DNA from: Leeia aquatica | GTDB taxonomy: Bacteria > Pseudomonadota > Gammaproteobacteria > Burkholderiales > Leeiaceae | Length of the DNA stretch: 64,000 nucleotides | Reading direction: 5' to 3' | Assembly: GCF_012641365.1 (NCBI RefSeq) | Contig: NZ_JABAIM010000001.1 | Coordinates: 248,001 to 312,000, forward strand | The notes under the pieces: model-generated | Told to the model about the DNA's origin: nothing | Database searches by the model: none | What the model saw: only the letters and a program-made list of their open reading frames with translations | Program-made: the position numbers and the translations under genes | In this document: in pieces, positions 26,501 through 38,500 of the stretch | Layout: each line of letters starts with the position of its first letter | Numbering within the stretch: the first letter of the stretch is position 1

Positions 26501-29500
26501 CATGGCCGATTGTTGCACCCCCAGCTGACGTGCGCGCTCGCGCAGCACCTGCACACCGCTGATGGCGGAATGATCCATGTCCTGCCATAGCTGCTCCTGC
26601 AGCTGGCGCGCCAGCTCGGCAAACGTCTGGTTGGCTTCCAGACGGACCTCCAGCAACACAACCGAGGTGAAGTCACCAATCACACCGTTGATATCCGGAT
26701 GCAAGGGCAAGCGGTTGAACAAGGGCAGGGTCAGGCTGAAACGGGGCTGGCGGCACCACAAACCCAACACCCGGGCAAACGCAGCCAGCAGCATGATGGA
26801 CGAGGTGACGGAGTGTGCACGCGCCTGGGCTTGCAGCGCGCTCCAGTGCGCCGGGCTCAGGATACGATCACGACGGGTAAACTGCGGCTTCTCGATCGAT
26901 TCTGGTTGACACACCAGTGGCAGATCGGGCGCCGGAGCCAGTTCCGCAATTCGTTTATGCCAGTAGGCCAGTGCCCGTTGCCATGCTGCCCCCTGACGCA
27001 GTGCATGCTCCGCCACCACATAATCCCGGAACGTAATGCCTACAGCTGGCAGCGAGGCGTCCGGATCAGCGTATAGCTGCATCAGTTCGCGGCCCACAAT
27101 TTGCCCGCTGGCCGCATCGACAATCAGCGCATCCATGCTGTTGTGCAGATGTGCCACGCCATCATCCAGCACGCTGATGCCGTATTCAAACAAGGGCCAC
27201 TGGCTGGCATCCATCACTTGATGAGACATCCGCTCGCGCAACAGCTGCAAGCGCTGTTCCACCTCTGTCGGCGGCAGGCCGCGCAGGTCCTGACGGGTCA
27301 GCTGATATACCGGCACAGAGGCCAGCGCACACTGGGTGCCATCAGGCCGGAATACCGTACGCAGCATGTCATGCCGGGCAATCAGGCGGTTAAGCGCCAG
27401 GGCAAAGCGCGCTTCATCCAGCCCGTGAACCCGCATCTCACCATAGCCGTGTGCGGCGACACCGCCCAGCCCCATGCTTTCCTCCCGTCCGACCCAGTAA
27501 GCCTGCTGGATGTCGGTCATCGGGAAAGGCTCGTAGCGTGCATGGGCATCATGCGTGATGACGGGATAGGTCACAGCAGGGTCTTCTCCCGCCTCTTCCG
27601 CCATGGCCTGAGCCAAATCTGCCAGTACCGGATGTTTGAACAGCGTACGCAAACGCTGGCCAGCCTGCATGCGTTGATTGATCTGGTGCACCAGCCGGGT
27701 GGCCAGCAAGGAATGACCACCTAACGCAAAGAAATTATCCAGTGCGCCCACTTGCGGCACGTTCAAAATCTCGGCCCAGATCAAGGCCAGTTGCCGTTCC
27801 ACCCCATTGCGTGGGGCCACATACTGCTGTTGGGTGCGCTGCTGGTCTGGCAGCGGCAGTGCGGCACGATCCAGCTTGCCGTTCTGGGTCAAGGGCAAAG
27901 CCGGCAGCTTCACCCAGCGACTCGGGATCATGTGCTCAGGCAATACGCGTTTCAGCGCTGCCTGCAAGGACTCGAGCTCCACCTCACCCGTGACATACGC
28001 AACCAGTACACGCTCGCCATCCTGCCCGACCTTGACTGCGGCTGCAGCCTCGCCAACGCCCGGCTGAGCCAGCAGTTGCTGCTCGATCTCCCCCAGCTCG
28101 ATGCGGAAACCGCGCAGCTTGACCTGCTGGTCGGCCCGGCCAACGTATTCCAGCTGACCATCGCGGTTCCAGCGTGCCAGATCACCGCTGCGATACATGC
28201 GCTCGCCCTGAGGCTGGAATGGGTCGGCCAGGAAGCGCTCTGCTGTGAGCACATCCTGATGAAGGTAACCCTTGGCCACGGCGGCGCCCGCCAGATATAG
28301 CTCACCCACGACCCCAGCTGGTACGGGCTGCAGCTGCGCATCCAGTACATAAGTCCGGACGTTGTCGATGGGGCGTCCAATCGGCGGGAAGGCAGGCCAG
28401 CTTGCCATGCAGGTGACATCAAGGGCGAACTGGGTCACCACATGCGTTTCGGTCGGACCATACTGGTTGTACAAGCAGCGGCTGCCCATTTCCTGCAGCA
28501 GAAGCTTGAGTTCTTCCGTCACCTGCAGGGCCTCGCCTGCCGTGATGATGTCGCAGCCTGAACCCTTTGCGCAGGGCCCGGAGCGCAAACTGGCCATTTG
28601 CTGCAGCACGGCGGCAGGCAGATAGGCCCGCTGAACCCGCTGCTCAGCAATGAAGGCTTGCAGTTGCCCCAAATCCTTGCGTTGCTCTTCAGACAGCATG
28701 ACCAGCGTGCCACCAGTCGTGAGCGTGCTCCAGATTTCCTGGAACGACACATCAAAGCTGATCGAGGCAAACTGCAAGGTGCGCACAGCTGCAGGCCCCA
28801 GCAAGGCTTCGCGTTGCCACTGCAGCAGATTGCTCAGGGTGCGCTGAGTCTGCCCCACCCCTTTGGGTCGCCCGGTAGAGCCGGAGGTATACAGGATGTA
28901 GATCAGTTGCTCGGCGGTGACCTCGGCACGCTCCTCTTGCGGCAATGCCTCCTGGCTGACCTCGCCAGCGGACAGCAGTACAGGCACACCCACGTCCGCA
29001 AACCGGGATTGCAGCTCCGGCTGAGTCAACACCAGGCAGGGCTTGCTGTCAGCCAGCATGTAGGCGAGCCGTTCCTGCGGGTAGGCCGGGTCCAGTGGCA
29101 AACATGCGCCGCCAGCCTTCAGAATGGCCAACATGGACACGATCACCTCAGGCGAGCGATACATGCACAGCCCCACCGGCACATCCACCCGCACTCCGGC
29201 GGCCAGTAAGCGGTTTGCCAGCAGGCTGGCCTGCTGTTCCAAGGCCTGGTAGCTCAACTGCTGATCTTGCCAGGTCAGCGCAATCGCATCCGGCGTCGCC
29301 ATGGCCTGACGCTCAAACAGGCGGTGCACCGGCACGAAAGGCCGAGGCCGTTCAGTCTGGTTCCAGCGCTGCAGCATCGCCTGTTGTGCCGCAGCTGGCA
29401 TGAGTGGCAAGGTTTCGACCGATTGCAGGTCATCGCGCACCATTTCAGCCAGCACATGCGTCAAACCCTCCAGCAATTGCTGCACGGTTTCGGCATCAAA

Positions 29501-32500
29501 CAACGCGGTCGCATATTCCAGCCCGCCGCGGATCGCCCCATCCTGCTCCCCCAGTGCCAGATTGAGGTCAAACTTGGCAATGTGGTGTGGCATTTCCAGT
29601 GACTTCACCTCCAGCCCCGGCAAGGCCAGCTCGCCATCATCGGTATTCTGCCAGGCAAACAGCACTTGGAAGACCGGGCTATAAGACAGGCTGCGGGTCG
29701 GGTTCAGCCGCTCCACCAGCTGCTCGAACGGGAAATCCTGATGATCCTGCGCGCCAACGGCCACCTCACGAACATGGGCCAGCAGGTCTTGCACGGTCGT
29801 CTCGCCGTCATACCGGATACGCAAGGCCACGGTATTGACGAAGAAGCCAATCAGCGCTTCCAGCGCTTGCTGGCGGCGGTTGGCCACTGGCGAACCGATC
29901 ACGACATCACGCTGCCCCGCATGACGCGACAGCAACAAGGACCAGGCTGCCAGCAGGACCATATACACCGTGCAGCCATGGCGCTGCGCCAGCAGCTTGA
30001 TGCTGCGGGTCAGTGTCGGGTCAATGTCATAGGGCAAGACAGCACCGGCATATTGCTGTTCCAGCGGGCGCTTGTAATCCGTCGGTAAGGTCAACAGCGC
30101 CGGAGCATCCTGCAACTGTTGCTGCCAGTATTGCCATTGTGGCTCCAGCCCATGCTGTGACATCCACTGACGTTGCCAACCGGCGTAATCCACATACTGC
30201 ACCGCCAGCGGAGGCAGCCCGTGCGGCGCTCCCTCGATGCAGGCACGGTACAGCGTGCTGAGTTCATGGTTGAACACGCCCATCGACCAGCCGTCGGAGA
30301 CGATATGGTGCATGTTGACCAGCAGGGCATGGCGCTCATCCGCCAGCTGCAGCAGGGTCACCCGCAGCAAGGGGCCCTGTTGCAAATCGAAGCTGCGTGA
30401 AAACACCTCATCCATACTGTGTTGCAGGGCTTGCTGAACATCTGCGGCACCGCGCAGATCCTGCATCTCCAGCGTGAATCCCGCTACCACGTCGGAAACC
30501 TGCTGGAATACCTCACCCTCCCGAGACTGGAAGGTGGTCCGCAAGGCTTCATGCCGCGCAACAATGGTTTGCAACGCCCTTTGCAAGGCGGCTGCATCCA
30601 GTTTTCCATCCAGCTGCAGCGCCATGGGCATGTGGTACGCCTGACTGGCCTGCTCCATCTGTGCCAGAAACCACAAGCGTTGCTGCGCGTACGATGGCGG
30701 CATCAAGGCTTGACGTTCTACCGGCAACAACGCGGGTACAGACTGGCGACCAGCCTGCATCACCTGCGCTGTAAACTCAGCCAGTACCGGATGTTTGAAC
30801 AGTAGCGCAGGCTTGACCTCCAGCTGCCACTGTTGCTGCATGCGGGTCAGCAGGCGCATGGCCAATAGCGAGTGCCCACCCAGCGCAAAGAAGTGGTCGT
30901 GCCGACCAATCTGCGGTCGTCCCAGCACTTCAGCCCAGAGTGCAGCCATGCGCTGCTCATCGTCACCACGGGGCAATTCCAGCTCGAGCGCAGCAGGCGC
31001 ATCCCATTGTGGTTGTGGCAACGCGGCGCGGTCGAGCTTGCCGTTGCTGGTCAGCGGCAGCTGGGCCAGATGTACGTAGGCAGCCGGCACCATGTAGTCC
31101 GGCAGCTCGGCTTGCAGGTGCTGTCGCAAGGCGGCGGCATCCTGTTCCGGCCCGGTGTAGTAGGCCACCAGACGCTTGTCGCCCGGAATGTCTTCCCGCG
31201 CCCACACCACCCCGTCCTGAATCCCCGGGTATTGCCGCAGGCGGCTTTCGATTTCGCCCAGCTCGATACGGAAACCCCGGATCTTGACCTGGAAGTCGTT
31301 CCGTCCCAGGTAGTTCAGGCTGCCGTCTGTCTGGTAGCTGGCCAGGTCGCCACTCTTGTACAGGCGGTCTCCCGCTACAAACGGGCTGTCGATGAAGCGC
31401 TCGGCATTGAGCTCAGGCCGGTTGAGGTAGCCTCGGGCAACCCCGGCGCCACCGATGTACAGCTCACCCACCACCCCTACCGGGACCGGCTGGCGCCAGG
31501 CGTCCAGCACGTACAGTCGGGTATTGTCGAACGGTGTACCCACCGGTAACGTTCCATCCGGCAAGTCCGTTGCGTCCTGAATCAGCAGTCGGCTGCTGTC
31601 AATCGCTGCCTCGGTAACCCCGAACGCGTTGACCAGTTGCATCCCGGCAGGAGCAACTTGGCGAACCGCACGCGCCAACAGGCCATCCCAGGCATCCGAA
31701 CCGCAAATCAAGGTTTCCAGCGGGGCCAGAGTCAGCTTCCTGGCGGACAGATACTGGACCAGCGATGAGAGCACCGCGGGTACAAAGTCAGCAAAACCCA
31801 CCTGATGGGTCTGCATCAATTGATACAGCGCGGCAGGCTCGAGCAAGGCAGCCTTGGGACAAATCACCAGTCGTCCACCAAAACACAAGGCACGCAAGAT
31901 GTCTGCCGTGCAGACATCGAATGCAAAGCTGGCCATCTGCAGGACGCCCAGACCTTGGCGCAGCGGATAGCAGCCCGCCCAGGCATCGACAATCGACAGC
32001 ACATTGCGGTGCTCGATCATCACCCCCTTCGGCTTGCCCGTCGAGCCCGAGGTGTAAATGATGTACGCCAGGTGGTACCCACTCAGCCCTTCTACCCCCT
32101 CATTACGGTCGTCTCCAGCGTCCTCCTCTCCCAACTGCTCCAGCCACAGCACCGGGCTGCCGCCCTGCCCTGCGCCTTGCAGCGCGGCGGCCGCCGCCGC
32201 GTGACTGACCACCACCACCGGCTCGCTGTCTTGCAGCATGTGGCTGAGCCGTTCTGCCGGGTAGGCCGGGTCGAGCGGGACGTAAGCTCCACCCGCCTTG
32301 AGGGTCCCCAGTACCGCAACCACCATGTCCAGCGAGCGTTCCAGACACAGGGCGACGCGTTGGTCAGGCCCAACGCCGTGGGCGCGCAGTTGGCGGGCCA
32401 GCCGGTTGGCGCGGCGGTTGAGCTCGCGGTAGCTGAGGCGTTCGTGCTGGTATTCAACGGCAATGGCGTCGGGCTGGGCTTGCGCCTGGGCTTCGAAGCG

Positions 32501-35500
32501 GTGCTGGATCAGGCCTTGCGGTTCGCTGATCTGTGCCGGATTCCAGTGGTAGAGCTGACGCTCTCGGCTCTCGGGACTGAGCAGGTCGAGTGCGGGTAGT
32601 GGGGTGTGGCTGTGTTGTTCGAGCTGTTCGACCAGTTGTTGCAGCGCTTGCTGCATCAGGCTGGTGAGTTCGACCGGGTCGAGTCCCTGGCTGCTCTGGG
32701 CGGTGATGTGTAGTTGCTCTCCCAGGTCGTCGATGTCGATGACGCAGGGGTAGTTGACGCTTTCACCGCTGGCGATGATCTGGTGTGTCCGCTCCCAGTC
32801 GGGGGCGGCCAGGTTCTCAGCGAGTACCGTGCGGTTTCGGTAATTGAGCAAGGCGGTGAACAGCGGTGCGCGCGGTGGCAGTGCGCTGCTGCGCTGGGCC
32901 AGCGAGAGGGGGGCATGCTCGTGCTGGAGCAGTTCGAGCAGCTGGCTTTGGGCGTGACGGACACCGGCAGCCGCATCCAGCCCATCCAGCTTGAGCCGGA
33001 TCGGCAGGGTGTTGATGAAGGGGCCAAGGATGCGGTCTGCGCCTTCCAGATTTTGCAGACGCCCGAACAGGACGGTGCCGAAGACGATGTCGCTCTGGCC
33101 AGTGGTCTTGGCCAGCAGCATGCCATAGGCCAGATGACTGAGGCTGGCGGTGCTGACGCCGTGCTCACGGGCAACCTGGCGTAGCCGTTGGGTCAGGCTG
33201 TCCGGCAGGACCTGCCGGTGTTCGCGTGCGGTGCTGCCATCGCCCTGGATGTCGAGAACACCGAACGGGGCGGTGGGTTCACTGAAGTCACCCAGCTGTT
33301 GGCGGAACCAGGCTTCGTCACCTTGCGGGTCGCTGTGGTGCTGGATGTGGGCAATGAAGTTGCGGTACGGCAACGGTTGCTCCAGCCGGGCCTGCTGTCC
33401 ATGCAGGCAGGCTTCGATCTCGGCGTGGAATTGTTTGATCGAGGTGTTGTCGTCGATGATGTGGTGGAACACCACCATCAGCAGCCAGCGTTGATGCACC
33501 GGGTCCGGGCTGAGCCACAGGCGGAACAGGGGCGCTTGCCCGAGGTCGATGCGCATGCGGGCCTGTTCGAAGCGCTGTTGCATTTGTCCGGCAATGTCGC
33601 CGTCTTCCGGGGACAGCTGCAGCACGTCCAGCGGCAGCTGTGCCTGACGCCAGACGATCTGCACCGGTTGCGGCAGGCCTTCCCACATGACGGCAGTGCG
33701 CAGGATGTCGTGGCGGTTGATGACCGTCTGCATGGCGTCGACATAGGCGCGCGCGCTGTGCTCGCTGTCAAAGGCGTAGTTGACCCAGACCAGATAGGGG
33801 TCGCCCTGTTCGGCCATCATGTGGTGGAACAGGATGCCTTCCTGCAGCGGGGAGAGCGGGTAGATGTCCTGTACATTCGCCGCACCGCCCGGTACGACGG
33901 CAACGATACGGTCGATGTCGTCCTGCTGCAGGTTCACCAGCGGTAACAGGTCTGGTGTGATGTGTGTGCAGTTTGCCGGGATGCGGTTGGCTGGAATTTG
34001 CCAGCGTGCGGCGGCCGGTTGCAGGGCGGCGGCCAATCCGGCCAGGTTCGGAGTGCCAAACAAGGCGCGCATGTCGCCATTCAAACCCTGGCGACGCAAG
34101 TGCTCCAGTACACGGACAGCCAACAGTGAGTGGCCACCCAGCGCAAAGAAGACGTCATGGCGGCTGATGCGGCCGACGCTGAGGGCTTCGGCCCAGATGG
34201 CAGCCAGTTGCGTTTCTTTCTCGCCTTGCGGGGCGCTGTACTGCCGTTGTCCGTAGGCATCGCCTTCCGGTTTGGGCAGGGCTTTGTGGTCGAGCTTGCC
34301 GTTGCTGGTCAGCGGCAGCTGGGCCAGATGTACGTAGGCGGCCGGGACCATGTAGTCCGGCAGCTCGGCTTGCAGGTGCTGTCGCAAGGCGGCAGCATCC
34401 TGTTCCGGCCCGGTGTAGTAGGCCACCAGACGCTTGTCGCCCGGGATGTCTTCCCGCGCCCACACCACCCCGTCCTGAATCCCCGGGTATTGTCGCAGGC
34501 GGCTTTCGATTTCGCCCAGCTCGATACGGAAGCCCCGGATCTTGACCTGGAAGTCGTTCCGTCCCAGGTAGTTCAGGCTGCCGTCTGTCTGGTAGCTGGC
34601 CAGGTCTCCACTCTTGTACAGGCGGTCTCCAGCGACAAACGGGCTGTCGATGAAGCGCTCGGCATTGAGCTCAGGCCGGTTGAGGTAGCCTCGGGCAACC
34701 CCGGCACCCCCAATGTACAGCTCACCCACCACCCCCACTGGTACCGGCTGGCGGTAAGCGTCCAGCACGTAGCAGCGCAAGTCACCCAACCCGCGTCCGA
34801 CCGGGCTGGTCTGGCCGTGTTCGGCATCTGCTGCGGTGAGCGGGCGGTAGGTGGCGTGTACGGTAATCTCGGTGATGCCGTACATGTTGACCAGTTGGGT
34901 GCGGGCATTGCGTGGGTCACGATACCAAGGCTGCAGGCTGCTCAGTTCCAGTGCTTCGCCACCAAAGATGACGTGGCGCAGCTGGTGGGTCTGGCTGCTG
35001 TGCTGTTGCGCGGCAATCAGGCCGCGGAAGGCGCTGGGCGTCTGGTTGAGAACCGTCACGCCACGCTCGCTCAGCAACTGATAGAAGTCTCCCGGCTGAC
35101 GGGCCGTTTCCTGCGGCACCACCACCAGACGGCCACCGTAAAACAGTGCTCCCCAGATCTCCCACACCGAGAAGTCAAAGGCAAAGGAGTGGAACAGGGT
35201 CCAGACGTCCTGCGCGCTGAACTGGTAATCCGCCTGGGTGATGTCGAACAGACGCAGCACATTGCGGTGCTCGATCATCACCCCCTTCGGCTTGCCCGTC
35301 GAGCCCGAGGTGTAAATGATGTATGCCAGATTCCGCCCACTCCGCCCTTCAACCTCCTCATTACGGTCGTCTCCGGCGTCCTCTTCTCCCAACTGCTCCA
35401 GCCACAGCACCGGGCTGCCGCCCTGCCCTGCGCCTTGCAGCGCGGCGGCCGCCGCCGCGTGACTGACCACCACCACCGGCTCGCTGTCTTGCAGCATGTG

Positions 35501-38500
35501 GCTGAGCCGTTCTGCCGGGTAGGCCGGGTCGAGCGGGACGTAAGCTCCACCCGCCTTGAGGGTCCCCAGTACCGCAACCACCATGTCCAGCGAGCGTTCC
35601 AGACACAGGGCGACGCGTTGGTCAGGCCCAACGCCGTGGGCGCGCAGTTGGCGGGCCAGCCGGTTGGCGCGGCGGTTGAGCTCGCGGTAGCTGAGGCGTT
35701 CGTGCTGGTATTCAACGGCAATGGCGTCGGGCTGGGCTTGCGCCTGGGCTTCGAAGCGGTGCTGGATCAGGCCTTGCGGTTCGCTGATCTGTGCCGGATT
35801 CCAGTGGTAGAGCTGACGCTCTCGGCTCTCGGGACTGAGCAGGTCGAGTGCGGGTAGTGGGGTGTGGCTGTGTTGTTCGAGCTGTTCGACCAGTTGTTGC
35901 AGCGCTTGCTGCATCAGGCTGGTGAGTTCGACCGGGTCGAGTCCCTGGCTGCTCTGGGCGGTGATGTGTAGTTGCTCTCCCAGGTCGTCGATGTCGATGA
36001 CGCAGGGGTAGTTGACGCTTTCACCGCTGGCGATGATCTGGTGTGTCCGCTCCCAGTCGGGGGCGGCCAGGTTCTCAGCGAGTACCGTGCGGTTTCGGTA
36101 ATTGAGCAAGGCGGTGAACAGCGGGGCGCGCGGTGGCAGTGCGCTGCTGCGCTGGGCCAGCGAGAGGGGGGCATGCTCGTGCTGGAGCAGTTCGAGCAGC
36201 TGGCTTTGGGCGTGACGGACACCGGCAGCCGCATCCAGCCCATCCAGCTTGAGCCGGATCGGCAGGGTGTTGATGAAGGGGCCAAGGATGCGGTCTGCGC
36301 CTTCCAGATTTTGCAGACGCCCGAACAGGACGGTGCCGAAGACGATGTCGCTCTGGCCAGTGGTCTTGGCCAGCAGCATGCCATAGGCCAGATGACTGAG
36401 GCTGGCGGTGCTGACGCCGTGCTCACGGGCAACCTGGCGTAGCCGTTGGGTCAGGCTGTCCGGCAGGACCTGCCGGTGTTCGCGTGCGGTGCTGCCATCG
36501 CCCTGGATGTCGAGAACACCGAACGGGGCGGTGGGTTCACTGAAGTCACCCAGCTGTTGGCGGAACCAGGCTTCGTCACCTTGCGGGTCGCTGTGGTGCT
36601 GGATGTGGGCAATGAAGTTGCGGTACGGCAACGGTTGCTCCAGCCGGGCCTGCTGTCCATGCAGGCAGGCTTCGATCTCGGCGTGGAATTGTTTGATCGA
36701 GGTGTTGTCGTCGATGATGTGGTGGAACACCACCATCAGCAGCCAGCGTTGATGCACCGGGTCCGGGCTGAGCCACAGGCGGAACAGGGGCGCTTGCCCG
36801 AGGTCGATGCGCATGCGGGCCTGTTCGAAGCGCTGTTGCATTTGTCCGGCAATGTCGCCGTCTTCCGGGGACAGCTGCAGCACGTCCAGCGGCAGCTGTG
36901 CCTGACGCCAGACGATCTGCACCGGTTGCGGCAGGCCTTCCCACATGACGGCAGTGCGCAGGATGTCGTGGCGGTTGATGACCGTCTGCATGGCGTCGAC
37001 ATAGGCGCGCGCGCTGTGCTCGCTGTCAAAGGCGTAGTTGACCCAGACCAGATAGGGGTCGCCCTGTTCGGCCATCATGTGGTGGAACAGGATGCCTTCC
37101 TGCAGCGGGGAGAGCGGGTAGATGTCCTGTACATTCGCCGCACCGCCCGGTACGACGGCAACGATACGGTCGATGTCGTCCTGCTGCAGGTTCACCAGCG
37201 GTAACAGGTCTGGTGTGATGTGTGTGCAGTTTGCCGGGATGCGGTTGGCTGGAATTTGCCAGCGTGCGGCGGCCGGTTGCAGGGCGGCGGCCAATCCGGC
37301 CAGGTTCGGAGTGCCAAACAAGGCGCGCATGTCGCCATTCAAACCCTGGCGACGCATGTGCTCCAGTACACGGACAGCCAACAGTGAGTGGCCACCCAGC
37401 GCAAAGAAGTTGTCATGGCGGCTGATGCGGTCGACGCTGAGGGCTTCGGCCCAGATGGCAGCCAGTTGCGTTTCGGTCTCGCCTTGCGGGGCGCTGTACT
37501 GCCGTTGTCCGTAGGCATCGCCTTCCGGTTTGGGCAGGGCTTTGTGGTCGAGCTTGCCGTTGCTGGTCAGCGGCAGCTGGGCCAGATGTACGTAGGCGGC
37601 CGGGACCATGTAGTCCGGCAGCTCGGCTTGCAGGTGCTGTCGCAAGGCGGCAGCATCCTGTTCCGGCCCGGTGTAGTAGGCCACCAGACGCTTGTCGCCC
37701 GGGATGTCTTCCCGCGCCCACACCACCCCGTCCTGAATCCCCGGGTATTGTCGCAGGCGGCTTTCGATTTCGCCCAGCTCGATACGGAAGCCCCGGATCT
37801 TGACCTGGAAGTCGTTCCGTCCCAGGTAGTTCAGGCTGCCGTCTGTCTGGTAGCTGGCCAGGTCTCCACTCTTGTACAGGCGGTCTCCAGCGACAAACGG
37901 GCTGTCGATGAAGCGCTCGGCATTGAGCTCAGGCCGGTTGAGGTAGCCTCGGGCAACCCCGGCACCCCCAATGTACAGCTCACCCACCACCCCCACTGGT
38001 ACCGGCTGGCGGTAAGCGTCCAGCACGTAGCAGCGCAAGTCACCCAACCCGCGTCCGACCGGGCTGGTCTGGCCGTGTTCGGCATCTGCTGCGGTGAGCG
38101 GGCGGTAGGTGGCGTGTACGGTAATCTCGGTGATGCCGTACATGTTGACCAGTTGGGTGCGGGCATTGCGTGGGTCACGATACCAAGGCTGCAGGCTGCT
38201 CAGTTCCAGTGCTTCGCCACCAAAGATGACGTGGCGCAGCTGGTGGGTCTGGCTGCTGTGCTGTTGCGCGGCAATCAGGCCGCGGAAGGCGCTGGGCGTC
38301 TGGTTGAGAACCGTCACGCCACGCTCGCTCAGCAACTGATAGAAGTCTCCCGGCTGACGGGCCGTTTCCTGCGGCACCACCACCAGACGGCCACCGTAAA
38401 ACAGTGCTCCCCAGATCTCCCACACCGAGAAGTCAAAGGCAAAGGAGTGGAACAGGGTCCAGACGTCCTGCGCGCTGAACTGGTAATCCGCCTGGGTGAT

